From: Anthopleura xanthogrammica
Taxonomy: Eukaryota > Cnidaria > Anthozoa > Actiniaria > Actiniidae
Reading direction: 5' to 3'
DNA: 64,000 bases
Assembly (NCBI GenBank): GCA_964019055.1
Contig: OZ025221.1
Location: forward strand, 8,338,468 to 8,402,467
Below are positions 23,201-34,195 of this stretch, in pieces (positions within the stretch are counted from its first letter, which is position 1; each line of letters opens with the position of its first letter). A program made the position numbers and the translations under genes. The notes beneath the pieces are model-generated. The model ran no database searches. It worked only from the letters and a program-made list of their open reading frames with translations, and had not been told where the DNA came from.

Positions 23201-26200
23201 ATTTCTAGGTGCACTAGAGCACATATTCTACACAAAATCCAGGCTAATCCTGAGCAACAGAGAATTCGAAACTCAAGTAGATTTTTATTTTTTCTTAGTA
23301 AATGTTATAGATTTAAAATATATTATCATACAGTAGAGGTTATTTAACCTCCTGAAGTCGATCCAGATAGGGAAAATTTGTGCCCAAGGTCTTGAATTTA
23401 TTGACCAAGGCTGTTAAGCCAAGATCCTTTTTCGAGGCTAAGGACACAGTTTTTCCTTATCAAGGCCGACTTTAGGACAGTAAATAACTTTTTTCTTTTC
23501 CTCATTTACTTTCCACTTGTTTTGCAATTTATTTTGTTGTTTAGCGATCTGTTATTCCATGTACGCGGGGATGACATCAGGATACTGGACTGCGGTTATA
23601 GATAGAAAATACTTCCCCCCCCCCCCTCAAAAGCCAATCAGAATGCATCAGAATCCCGGACCAGAAAAAATAACGTGTTGTTTGTGTTTTGTAGTTAAGA
23701 TTTGCCAGACGAGAGTCGGATAAAGCTAAAGCACAGCGCTTATCCTCATATAAATACCTAGAACAGAAAGAAGCTGGAGAAGAATGGAAAAGTCTACAGT
23801 ATTATAATCCACAGGTAAAAGTCCTTTTTACTTCTTGGTGTGATATTTTCCCATTTCAGACCACGTGTCATTCTCTACAGAATAAGATTCTTTGTTTGAG
23901 TTGTATCCATATTCAAGTGTCTGACTTGTCATGTGCAACTGTTAAACAAAGAAATGATACTCTAGGGAATGACATGTGGTTTGTAATGGAAAACATTATG
24001 CCCAAGCTAAAAAGCTCCACAGTATAGCTTCAAGGGTTTTTTCAATTGATAAATACAGAACTTTGTTATGTTTAATGACATTCAAGGTTATTATTTCTGA
24101 TGAAGTTCTGAGTAAAATCCGTATATTACGAAAATGTAACTTAAATAACTTTTTCAATCATAAATTTACAAATCTTCATCAAACCCTAGACTTTTAAAAA
24201 CATTTTTTCCCCTAAACATTTTGGAAATTTGTTTTACATGATTTTTCATCTTTTTTATCTTAGCACTCAATGGCAAGCTTGGACAGAGACAAATTATTCT
24301 GTGCTGATTGTAACATTGAGGCTCCAGAAATGACTCTTTCGTCAAAGTAAGTGGAATAATTCTTGATGACCAGTTCAAATCCATTTTATTTAATATATAG
24401 TACAGTAAATATTTGTTTAAATTTTAGTATTTAAAGTTTTGTTATTCATTAGTCTCTTACTGATGCTGATTTTATCTTTTTAGAGAATATTTAAAAACTT
24501 TGATGCCTTCATCAACAAAACAGGAAAGGTTTGAAGTTTTTTTTTGTTGCTTTCTTTTACATTTAATGAGTGACACTATCCATACTACATGACCTCACGC
24601 CATAAATGCAGTCATGACAAAAAATCAGCCAATCAAAACTCTAGGAAACACCACGGTCACAGCAAGGCACGCACACAGCATTTAAAATCTGCTCTGAGCT
24701 CTTTTATCAGCTGTCAAACTTTTTTTAAAGTAGATTGCTTAGTTTTTGTTTATGATTTTTTATTTGACACAATCAGTACCTTACCCTCCAAGATGCCTAG
24801 AAATGTTCTATCAATGACCCAGCTTAGGACCATGGATTTACCAGACCAAGTCAAAGCTCTTCTAAGAAATGGTGAGTAAACATATGACTTAACTAAGAGG
24901 TGTTGTAGTGTCCCCATCCCATCCCACCCCACCCCAATACCACAGGCTGTCCTTTACACCAGATATCTGCCACCTTGGACAGGGTTTGATTCCCAAGAAT
25001 GCAATAGAAATCTATTTTTAATTGTATTTTTTTACAGCTAAAGTCATGAGCTTCTCCCAGCTGTGTGCATTATTATCTCCTGTTAGCAAGGAGGCTGCTG
25101 TTTTAAAATGTGTACAGCAGTTTGGTGTTCTTGTCCAGGGCTGTTGGCTGGTTAAAAGGTAAGATAAATCATTCTGTTAACAGTAGCCACCTATGCAGAT
25201 GTCTCTCTCTAGCTTTGAGATTTCCCATTTGTTTCTTTGGTGGGCTACCTGTGATATGTAGATTAATGTAACTAAGGGAGACTGAGAGCAAGCCAGCCCT
25301 TCCTCCCTACTTAATTACACAGGGATCCCAAGCACCAAAGTAAAAGAAGAGAGATGCTTGAAGAGGAGGGCTATGTCTGTTGACAGTGATGGGTCTAGAC
25401 TTTGCAGTTAGGGACATTGTTCACCTCAGGGACAAATGAAGCTTATACCAAAGGTGCATGTTTCTAGATGCCCAGTCTTCTTATAGAGTTGCTACATAAA
25501 AGCATTCCTTGACAGGGAGGATGGTAAACTGTATACATGGACAAAACTGAACCTCCAACAGATTTCATTTGCCTCGAATACTTTTTCAAATGCCCTTGAC
25601 AAATTTTTGATTGCAGTGAGATTTTATATCCAGAGAACAGCGTTAGTCCTAATAGTGGTATCCCTTCAGAAATACTATGTAGAGGCAGAGATTATATTGT
25701 AAGTACCAAACTACAATGTTATCATTATTATCCTATTGGCTAAACATTGTCTAATTAAAGTGGGTTTCTTGGTGCTTTTAACAGGAAAAACTAGCAATGA
25801 GAAAGTCTGACGTTTCGATGTCGAGACTGACATCATTATCAAAACATCAAAACATCAGACTTTCCCATTGCTAGTTTTTTTCTATAAACATTGTCTCTCA
25901 CTTAACATGACAAAGCCATACAGTATGCCATGTCAAAGTCAGGCAAGTAAGGTTCATTCTGGTCTATTTTGGGTACAGTACAAACTGCACAACTTACAGT
26001 ATTATAGAGTTAACCTATGTGTATGCCATGGTTTGTTTGTTTTAGATGTGGAGATTTACACACAGTAGAGTCGTGGTAAGAAAAGATATAGCAACAGTTA
26101 CAAAAGTAGGTCAACTCACGTATCATTTTCTTGAGAATAAGATTTTTTGTTTGAATTGTATCCATATTCATGTGTCTTCTCATGTGTAACTGGTAAACAA

Positions 26201-29200
26201 AGAAATGACACTCTAGGGAATACAACATGGTCTAACAATGGGAAAACATTACGCCCAAGCCAAAAAGGTCTATTGTTTTCTTATAATCTCTTCTTTTTAT
26301 ACAGCTTCCTAATGATGACATAAAAGAAATTTTAGAACAAGTAAGTCTTTACACCTTGTCTTCAAGATAAGGTTTGGATGATAGACATTACTTGCTCTTT
26401 CCATTTGTTGTTTCCATCCATCCATCCATCATTTCATTCATCTGTCCATCCATCCATCCAACCTTTCATTCATTAATCTATCCATCCAACCATTCAACCA
26501 TCCATCCTTCCATCCATCCATCCTTCCATCCGACCATCCATCCTTTCATTAATTGATTGATTGATTGCTATTTTTTCAATTATGTTGTTGTCGCATTCTT
26601 AATTAATTGAAGGCACAACATCAAAGAATCTTTCTTCACTTTCTTTCCTCAGATGGCACGAATGAGAGTAGCACAAGGATGGGAGTTTATTCTCCCTTGT
26701 GATACAGAATTTATACATAAGTAATACTTTGAATACATCGTTGTTTCCATGAAATATTTATTAATTTTTGGCTCTCTTTGTTCTTTCGTTTTTAATATGT
26801 TTGATTCAATTATTCTTTAGGCATCCAGACGTAGTCAAACAACAAAATATTCATTGGGAAAACAAACGAGAGCTGTAAGAAAATACCTTTTTTCAATGCT
26901 CCTTTCCGTAGTCTTCCCACAATCCCTTATGATCCGAGCATGAGGTCGAGGTCAAGGTAAAATTTGCATAAAAATGTATTTAAAATATGCAAATTTTACC
27001 CTGGCCTTGCCCTCACGCTCAGATCATAAGGGATTGTGGGAAGACTATGGAAAGGAGCATTGATATAACTCCGCTGTGGTCCTTGATTACAAAGTCACTT
27101 GCTCAGATCAGGTTTAGTCTCATTTTGGTGTCTAAATATTCACAAGTAAAGAATGGACAACTTCAACAATACGAACACTTTGAATTTCCAAGGACCTTCA
27201 CTGGAACACGTGAATATTCTACACAAAATCGAGGCTAACCCTGAGCAACAGTGTACTCAAAACTGGAGTATTACTTTAGTGTATAAACAGATTCATGCTA
27301 CTAATGGTGCTAGTGTTAGTGTTCATGTTGGTGCGTCGTAATGATAATAATAATTTTTCTCATTTTTCTATTTCTTAAGGCTGGCTACTCAGCTCAACCT
27401 AAACAAAATACACGAAAAGGATCATAAGAAATCTGCAGGTACAGGTAAGCCTCTTCATCAGTTGGCCCTAAAGAAAAATAGGTGCAGGCAATTGATAAGT
27501 AACATCTGGTTGCCTCAGTTATTACGAACTTGGAATCTTTATAAAGGCTCAGATAGCGATTTTAATGTTACGCATCGTCTCTTTCAAAAATAAATTCTGG
27601 AGTTCCATAGGGCTCCACATTGGGACCACTATACGTTGTTATATTTATAAGTGGTTTACCTGAAATTTTTAACACTTAAACCGCAGGACTTTCATCAACT
27701 AGTTTTTGTTGTCGTTGTTGTTTTGTTCCGTTTTTAATTTTCTATGTTTTTCTTCCCAAGATTCTTCTCATGGACCCGAAATCAAGAAAACTTCTAAATC
27801 CCCAAAAACCACTGCGAACCACGTAGTCAAAGAAGAAACAACTTCAGATATGAATGGAAATGCTAATGAAATAACTAGAAGTGTCTCTCCAATGGAGGTT
27901 GACTGTAAAGGAGTGAATCAAGACGAGCAGATGGACGATTTGTCAACAAGTGCGCCATTATCAGAAGATAGCGAGTTTTTCGAGGAAGCCTTTAAGAAGT
28001 TGCAAGATTTTGTTTGTGAGAAACTTCATACAACAGTGCTGAGTTTTAAGGAATTTAAAAGGCTATTGTTACTTAGACAGACAGGTAAGTCGTATTAGGA
28101 CCTGGGGGTGAGGGTGGGGGAGGAAGAGGGAGAGGGTGGGGGTATATTTATGACATCCCTCAGAAATTCCGAACGCGCGAAATCGTCGTCACGACGAAGT
28201 AGGTTTTGAGGGACGTCAATCAAGGCGTTTCCATGACATTCCATAGTCACGTCCCTTTGAAAACTTTGTGTTTCCCAACAATGTCATGGAAACACTTTGA
28301 TTGGCCTTCACCAAAACACTCTGTTATCACGACGGCAATTTAGACGATTCCTCGCGTATAGCAAAGACTCGGATAGACGGTTGCATGGAGAGTTGCTGGT
28401 GGCAGAGTTTATGATGAATGTCATACGTTATAACTTATCATGCAGCAAAATTGAGTTAAGCGAGGCTACCCATTGCATGCCAGCAGTACAGAGAAAATCG
28501 TATGTATATCTTTGGCCATTTGATTGCCAGGAATCTTACGGATGTGTTGCTCACAACGTTGAAGTACATCTCAATTCTACTTTTGTATCGTTGCGCGCAA
28601 GCGTTGCCAAGCCGATAATCAGTACAACAGTCCCCTTCACAGTTCCCTGCGCCATCTCGAAAGGTAGCCGTGCCTTTGCATCGAAGCAAGACGAAGGGTG
28701 AGCTTGTAATGATAGAGACATGTAAATCATTCATTGTCCAAGGTGTTAAGAAAGGTCTCTATCATTGCATGGTCACCTCATGTCTCGCTTCGACAGAAAA
28801 GGCACGCCACCTTTCAGGATGGTGAGCGACAGGTATTTCACAGATTTTGTTTTGCTTGCTCCAACAGCTTGTGAACCAGGGGATGTGCTGTGTTCAGGAG
28901 TATCAGACGCACTCCTAGAAGATGTAATATCCTCTACAGGGGCTCAAGAAATTCAAATAAAGGTACTTGGATTTTATAGACTTTTAAACACATTACAAAA
29001 ATAGACTGCTGCAAGCATCGTTTTCGCGGCTTTCTCAGCTAAGTACCAATCCTTTGTAAAGGCGCGATTTTTAACAACATGAATTTTTTATCATTCACTA
29101 AGATTGATCTTTTTTATCTTTTAGTGGCCTACATCTTCTCTTAATAAAGACACTCAATCAAGAAGGTTCTTTGCATTCAAAAAAGTAGGAGATAATTCAA

Positions 29201-30251
29201 TTGATAAGGTAACAATTAATAAGATACCCATTCACCACTTACCATACATCGGTTCACTAGTCAAACACAAACCGTTCAAGCGAGGCTTCAAGGTAGTTTC
29301 AAAGGATTATTAAAATTTAAACCTTGACTGGGATACCTGTGGTGAATGATCCTTTGACTCGTCCCTAATCTCCCTGGGTTTTTATAAAGGTAACCCAATG
29401 ATAAACCTGGTGCTGCGCAATCTAACCATTGCAGATGCACTCTTAGAACGTTTTGTAGGGCTGAGTTTAGGGACGCATAATCCACAAGGGCAGTGAACAG
29501 CTTGGGCGTAATTTCCCCCCATTTCATACCAGGAGTCATTCTCTTAAGAATAAGATTCCTCGTTTAAGTCGAATTCATATCCATATGTCTGCTCATGCGC
29601 AACCATTAAACAAAGAAATGGTACTCTAGGGAATGAAACATGGTCTGAAATGGGGGGAGGGGGGATTATGTCCAAGCTAAAGGGGTCTATTGGAGCAATC
29701 ATGGTCTTTTAAATTTTATGAACAAAACTGTGTTCTGTTTTGAAGGCCCAAAGTGTGGTGTGAAGTTATTATCTGTATTCAGTGATGTTTCCTTCATTTA
29801 CTTTTTTCAGTTCAGAGAGATTTTGCTTGATATGTTCGAGTCGCATCATAGCATCAGAAAAGCAGATTTCCAAGCCAGAGCTTTAGCAATAACAAAAACA
29901 GAACCAACTAAGAAAGAGTGGGCTACTTTACAACAGGTAACAAGTTAACCGTGTAACAAACATCAAAAGTATATTTTTCCCGCTCTTTTGAATGAGAAGA
30001 CGCGTTTGCCAAATACCGGAAATCAGTTTCTCGCGTTTTTTATGGGTAAATGCCTGGGCTTTTTTTTTGGAAGTAAACGTTTTTACCGCTCTTTTACTGG
30101 TCATAGGGATATGCTTTACTAGAAGTCAGTCTTTTCTTTTCTTTTCTTTCGTTGGTGCACTGATATTCTGAAATTATCTTCGCAGGATCTGCTCGAAAAA
30201 GGAAAGCATCCTACATATTATCTTCGAGGTACTTCAGCGGTGTTGTCATGA
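20271..30251 (+). CDS. POLR3E: DNA-directed RNA polymerase III subunit RPC5
   Basis: 23 exons encode 681 aa in uninterrupted phase: 20271-20309, 20396-20446, 20871-20948, 21450-21568, 21832-21914, 22391-22501, 22987-23027, 23695-23814, 24264-24346, 24484-24528, 24777-24871, 25038-25158, 25617-25698, 26046-26105, 26305-26340, 26653-26720, 26821-26874, 27380-27444, 27761-28084, 28868-28962, 29125-29208, 29811-29936, 30186-30251. The N terminus [13 protein letters not shown] followed by [17 protein letters not shown] and [15 protein letters not shown] is diagnostic of RPC5 (Sin-like family). Later hallmarks are [51 protein letters not shown] and [20 protein letters not shown]. The acidic, Ser/Glu-rich linker is in exon 19, and the C-terminal helical repeats end with [12 protein letters not shown]. 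The human protein is 708 aa. RPC5 pairs with RPC4 in the TFIIF-like subcomplex of Pol III. Introns are filled with small inverted-repeat elements. Confidence 0.96.
21033..21215 (+). mobile_element. tRNA-derived SINE-like repeat, second copy
   Basis: The B-box-like ggttcaaatcc is followed by ggtgtcctatgtgagtagag and ttctcttgtgcttcgatgg, matching the body of the 16101-16258 copy. It lies in intron 3 of POLR3E. Confidence 0.65.
22651..22822. mobile_element. Palindromic MITE, family F
   Basis: The left end gtgcaaaagtgtgaccac is mirrored by gtggccatacttttgcac at the right end, with inner arms atttgcatacttc and gtatgcaaat. A possible related end (gtggtcatacttttgtgt) closes the window at about 63983-64000. 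It lies in intron 6 of POLR3E. Confidence 0.7.
23077..23212. mobile_element. Palindromic MITE, family E
   Basis: The left end gcacctagaaatatttcaag is mirrored by the right end ggaatatttctaggtgc, with the inner pair accaatcagaa and ttctgattggcc. The sequence just right of it (attctacacaaaatccaggc) recurs near 27214, so the mobile unit may be longer or composite. Confidence 0.7.
23826..24017. mobile_element. Palindromic MITE, family A, copy 2
   Basis: Contains cccatttcagaccacgtgtc and the mirrored end acattatgcccaagc, with the inner attctttgtttgagttgtat. It lies in intron 8 of POLR3E. Confidence 0.75.
25783..25879. mobile_element. Short palindromic repeat, family G
   Basis: Left arm aaaaactagcaatgagaaag and right arm ctttcccattgctagttttt are inverse complements with one mismatch. 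An inner pair (gtctgacgttt and aacatcagac) also mirrors. It lies in intron 13 of POLR3E. Confidence 0.7.
26108..26272. mobile_element. MITE family A, copy 3 (left end truncated)
   Basis: The right end acattacgcccaagcc plus ggtctattg is intact, and the interior gtatccatattcatgtgtc is typical. The left terminal block is missing. It lies immediately after exon 14 of POLR3E, only a few bases past the donor. Confidence 0.7.
26400..26562. repeat. CATC microsatellite
   Basis: Imperfect tandem catc units interrupted by catt blocks lie in intron 15 of POLR3E. Confidence 0.85.
26893..27063. mobile_element. Palindromic MITE, family D
   Basis: The left end caatgctcctttccgtagtc and the right end gactatggaaaggagcattg are inverse complements. 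Long inner arms include cccacaatcccttatgatc and its inverse, and the centre is aatttgcataaaaatg. The near-perfect hairpin of about 170 bp suggests recent insertion. It lies in intron 17 of POLR3E. Confidence 0.8.
28619..28830. mobile_element. Palindromic MITE, family B, with internal insertion
   Basis: The left end cagtccccttcacagttccc continues gcgccatctcgaaaggtagc. The right half has gccacctttcaggatgg. The cleaner copy is at 40166-40320. Here the centre carries an extra inverted pair (atgatagagac and gtctctatcat). It lies in intron 19 of POLR3E. Confidence 0.65.
29499..29693. mobile_element. Palindromic MITE, family A, copy 4
   Basis: The left end cagcttgggcgtaatttccc and the right end tatgtccaagctaaagg enclose the typical interior. 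A G/C tract has replaced part of the right arm. It lies in intron 21 of POLR3E. Confidence 0.7.
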
Positions 30252-31334
30252 CAATGGACTTTGAATGGCAGGTATCCAAGTCGTCAATTATGATCTTCAA
30301 GATCTCTTGAATGTTAAGCGCCGATGCTCAGCCGAAGCTCAGCCGAAGCAAGCTCGGTTTGGCATAAACACCAAGTCACGATTGCGTGTCAGTCCTTGTG
30401 CAGTCGAGGTTAAGGTTGATAAGGAAAGACAGACTTGAACATCGTAAAGGAGGTCGCTTCCTTCTTTCTTTTCTTTCTTTCTTTCTTTCTTTCTTTCTTT
30501 CCTTCCTTCCTTCCTTCCTTCCTTCCTTCCTTCCTTCCTTCCTTCCTTCCTTCCTTCCGTTCTTTCTTTCTTTTCTTTTTCATCTTCTTGTTTTTGTTTT
30601 GTTTTTACCCATAGTCGGCCATTTTTACATTAACTTCTCGGCAGCAGCTTTGCATAGACCTGATGTGCGACATACTACACCCAAATACAATCGTCTTCGC
30701 AAAGAAATCACATATAATTTGACTGAGACCTCTGCACAGCATTGTACTCAAATGTAGCAACTTCAAGCATCGCTCTGCTACGACTCGCAATGTAAAACAT
30801 CACTTTTCCGATGCTCAATGATAACTGAATAAATATTATTACAAACAAATCACAGATACAGAAATTGAAAGCCAAAGATGATAACACCAAACTGTATTTT
30901 CTACTATGCGTAAAATGGGTTTTCGTTATCGGTGGAGAATATTTCATTTTACATAGGAAATTATCGTTTTGCCAATCAATGCATTTGGCGCTGAGCTCAA
31001 ATCATCTATGGTGGAGACGAGTACACTTAAAAACTTGTAAAGCAAGGACGATAATTTTTTATTTGATTTTTGAATATTTTGACCATAATATGAGGCAGGC
31101 CCTGTTGAATAGCCCACTTCAGAGATATGCTCCCCTTGATAAGCACAAAGGTTTCAGTGCGAGGCTCCGAGCTAAATCAAATTTATTCTTTTCTCCGGTC
31201 ACGAATCACTGAGCATTTAGCACGCAGCCTCACATTCAAACCTTTGTGCGTGACAAGCAATGCATATCTCGGAAGAGGGCTATTACTTATTTCTGTCATT
31301 CAAACCTTCACATTTGATTTTTGTTATGCTGCAT
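30252..31334. other. Convergent intergenic region, POLR3E / CLN3-like
   Basis: This is the tail-to-tail space between two stop codons, 1083 bp. It holds a pyrimidine microsatellite (30456-30590) and an aataaatatt at about 30826 that could serve POLR3E polyadenylation. No further gene is recognised. Confidence 0.55.
30456..30590. repeat. CTTT/CCTT microsatellite
   Basis: Tandem ctttcttt changes to ccttcctt over about 130 bp. Open frames across it are low-complexity. Confidence 0.95.
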
Positions 31335-33489
31335 TCAGCCACATAACTTGTGTCTTGCCAAACAGAAGCGACCAAACAGTAACGTGTACGTACAGTGCTC
31401 TCTCAGTTGTTTTTCCGTGATGATTCCCAAAAGGCCTGCAGCAACGCGACCAACTGAAAGTCCAATCTCCAGTAAACCCATTGCCGTGCCATTATCCTTT
31501 GGACAAGGAAATAAGATAGCTGTATCCATCATTGAATAAATAAGAACTAACCCTTGTAGAACGCCCTGGGTAAAACAGAACACCAGCACTAATATGAAGT
31601 TTGGGAGAAAACGATACCATGATCCGAAAATGAACAAAAATAAATGACTAATGTTCAACAAAACTAGAAGCCATATTTTCCTGATCCTTAAGACATCGAT
31701 GCCTTCTGGGCTTAAATATGGGATTAGGAGGCTTGCTCCACTGAACAAAATCCCAGCGTCACTCGAAAGTCTGTAGTACAAGAAGTGATCACGAGGCGGA
31801 AATGGCGAAGCAGGAAACGTGAGTGTTGTGAGGACAGCAACCATGGACAGATGCAGACAGAAATTGCTCAAATAGGTGTACGACACGAATGGAAAAACTT
31901 TGAGCAGAAATTCAGATCTTTGTGTTAGGGATGGTGCTGGAGTTGCTGTAGGCTTGTAGGAATGTTCGACATTCAAATCTACTTGCAGTGCTTCGTATTG
32001 GTTAGTGATCTTTGTTTCAAGGTGATCTTTCAAGGGACTTTTGTCTAGCAGAACGTAAATAAAAAGTGGAAAGAAACAAATCGGGATGCAAGAAGCTATT
32101 GCGATACGTGGTGTAACACCCAGCCAGGTCGTTAATCCTAGAATAGAAAAAAAAACTGAATGAAAACGCATGTATAGATGAATCCAATCCAAAATCTTTC
32201 ATATTTTAAGAGCGGCTGTCTGTAAAAATCGACCAAACATTGGCACAAGTCAAAAAATGGATTTCGCTCATATTTTGTTTATTGATAGCCCTTAGTATGA
32301 AATACATCCTGGTGTTTTAAGTTTTGAAAAATTTTACTTGGCTTCCGAGAAATTTACAAAAATCGATTTCGGCCCTACGCATCGAAAAAATGACCGCCGA
32401 GATCGAAAGAATAGATATTTCTCTTCCTTTTGGTTGTAATTATTTTAGAATATTTGGCGTTATAAGATCCGAATAAATTAAAAATATCTACGAAGCTCAC
32501 ACGAAGTTCACAAATGCAAATATCGGCGTAAAAATATATGTGCTCATATTCCAAATCATAAAAAAAAACCTACACCCAAAGGATTATCTAATGTATCTAT
32601 TAGAATTAAAAGAAAAATCTCTGGGCATATCATTTTCACTGTTCCTATTCGAAGATGCAAATTGTGGTCAGGAATTGTGATCTGAACTCACGATCACTCT
32701 TGGCGACCATTTCTTTTGTAAACAACTTGGTGTGTTACCTCGGATTAAAAGACATGATTGATAATGAATTTGCTCATTCAGTCGGAAATAACCTTGAAAC
32801 ATAATTCATCCGTGACCATTAACCAGAAAAAAGGCGCGAAACCAGGTTATAAATTTACGTCCAAGTGAAACTTATCATGAAAGTGCGGTGTGGCGCCAAA
32901 GTATCAAGAAGCCCCTACAATCCTTCTGCTAAAGTAGTCACACTCGACCTCACTTGTCCATTCACAAACACTCATAACGTGGTTAGGATCAAAACGGATT
33001 CAAGATACAAAATAAATGAATCCATAATATTAGACCAATACAGTTATTTCTCTTACCTGTGTAACCAATTGATGCCAAGAATGGCGAAAAGTTGTTACCG
33101 TTTTGATAGGCAGAAGCGAGAAGTTGCGCTTTTTCGTAATATGTAAGCATCCTCACACAAGTGATTATGGTAAAGCCGTTAGCAATACCAAGGACTCCTA
33201 CTCCAGCGATTCTCACTCGAACGTCATCAACAGACACTATCAAAGAAACTGATCCACTCAATAACGCGGTGAGCAGAACGAAAGAGGAAGTAAAAGATAT
33301 CCTCTTTACGATCAAAGGGCTAAGAAATTTGCTTAAAATTTCTGGAATTGAAAAAGAAATGAGGACAAAGGTTGACGACCAAAGAACCCCGCACAGGATG
33401 TCTTCCACAGCTATCCATGTTATGACCATTGGCGGAATAGCTGTCGAGATTCCCAATGAAAAGAAATAGAATGACGTGCAGGCCTTCAT
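31335..33489 (-). CDS. Battenin (CLN3)-family lysosomal-type membrane protein
   Basis: Two exons, 33057-33489 and 31335-32137, are joined in phase 1 and encode 411 aa (human CLN3 is 438). About ten to eleven hydrophobic segments are visible. Family-like blocks are ILSKFLSPLIVKR near residue 50, GVLGIANGFTIITC, ASAYQNGNNFSPFLASIGYT and, in the second half, HFLYYRLSSDAGILFSG, WYRFLPNFILVLVFCFTQG and GLSVGRVAAGLLGI. The order and spacing match the CLN3 family, which is distantly related to major-facilitator transporters and acts in lysosomal membranes (human CLN3 is needed for glycerophosphodiester clearance). The N terminus is shorter than in vertebrate battenin, and the first loop is reduced, so a 5' exon may be missing or this may be a divergent paralogue. 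I leave the symbol blank for that reason. It is head-to-head with ERI2. Confidence 0.75.
32138..33056. other. Intron of the CLN3-like gene
   Basis: The single 919-bp intron is AT-rich. No repeat family or additional exon was recognised. Confidence 0.5.
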
Positions 33490-34195
33490 TTGTTTATCGA
33501 GGTAAGCACTAGCTCTTGAACGGGACTACTAGAAGCGAAGACTGAAAGTCATGCGCGGAAAATTTGAGTTATACAAACCACTCAAGTGCAATGATATATT
33601 TTTGCATTTTTTCACGGATGGTCTGCACTTAGTAAAAAGGTCCGCCCCAATTTAATTATGATAATCTTACTTGTGGTTTTGGCGGAAACGGAAAGCGTTT
33701 AGCTTCTATATTCGGCGTGAATATCTTAGTGAATATCGTGCAAATGAATGTCATGTAGTAAGGTGTAGTAGCTAGTAGCTCAATATTTCGATGGTAAAAG
33801 TGCATTGCAGTGTAACTCCTAAAAATTAGCATCGAAAAAAGAAATATGAGAAAAGAAAAGGTAAAGGAAGGGCTTATAACTAGAAAAGATATTTACATTC
33901 GCAGACTAGTGTACTCACGATAAGGAAAGGCTAAGAGAGCATAAATAAGTATTTTATATATGCTCTCTCATAACCGGATCCAATTGGGTTTCCTGTGGTG
34001 AATACTGGAGTCCAGTCTACCAGCGAAAAACGCGCCAAAGTTTGAAAATATAAAACGTGACTTGCTGGCTTGTTTAGTTTATGGGTAAAAATGGACATAA
34101 TTTTGTCACAATTTTCTATTCATTTAGATACTATTTTGCTTTGAATTGATCTCTTTAAATAAATGATACTATTGGTGTAAAAGAGAACGAAAAAC
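33490..34195. promoter_or_regulatory. Putative shared upstream region, CLN3-like / ERI2
   Basis: The start codons of two divergent genes are 706 bp apart. The interval must hold both 5' flanks if the start codons are right. No clear TATA or initiator could be assigned. A short inverted pair (agagagcata and tatgctctct at about 33931-33966) is visible. Shared regulation is inference. Confidence 0.35.

Noticed and set aside
26400..26562. Tandem array considered as CRISPR-like
   Set aside because: It is a continuous tetranucleotide microsatellite without unique spacers, in a eukaryotic intron.
30386..30757. 123-codon frame in the POLR3E 3' flank
   Set aside because: It is driven by the CTTT/CCTT microsatellite and has no recognisable domain.
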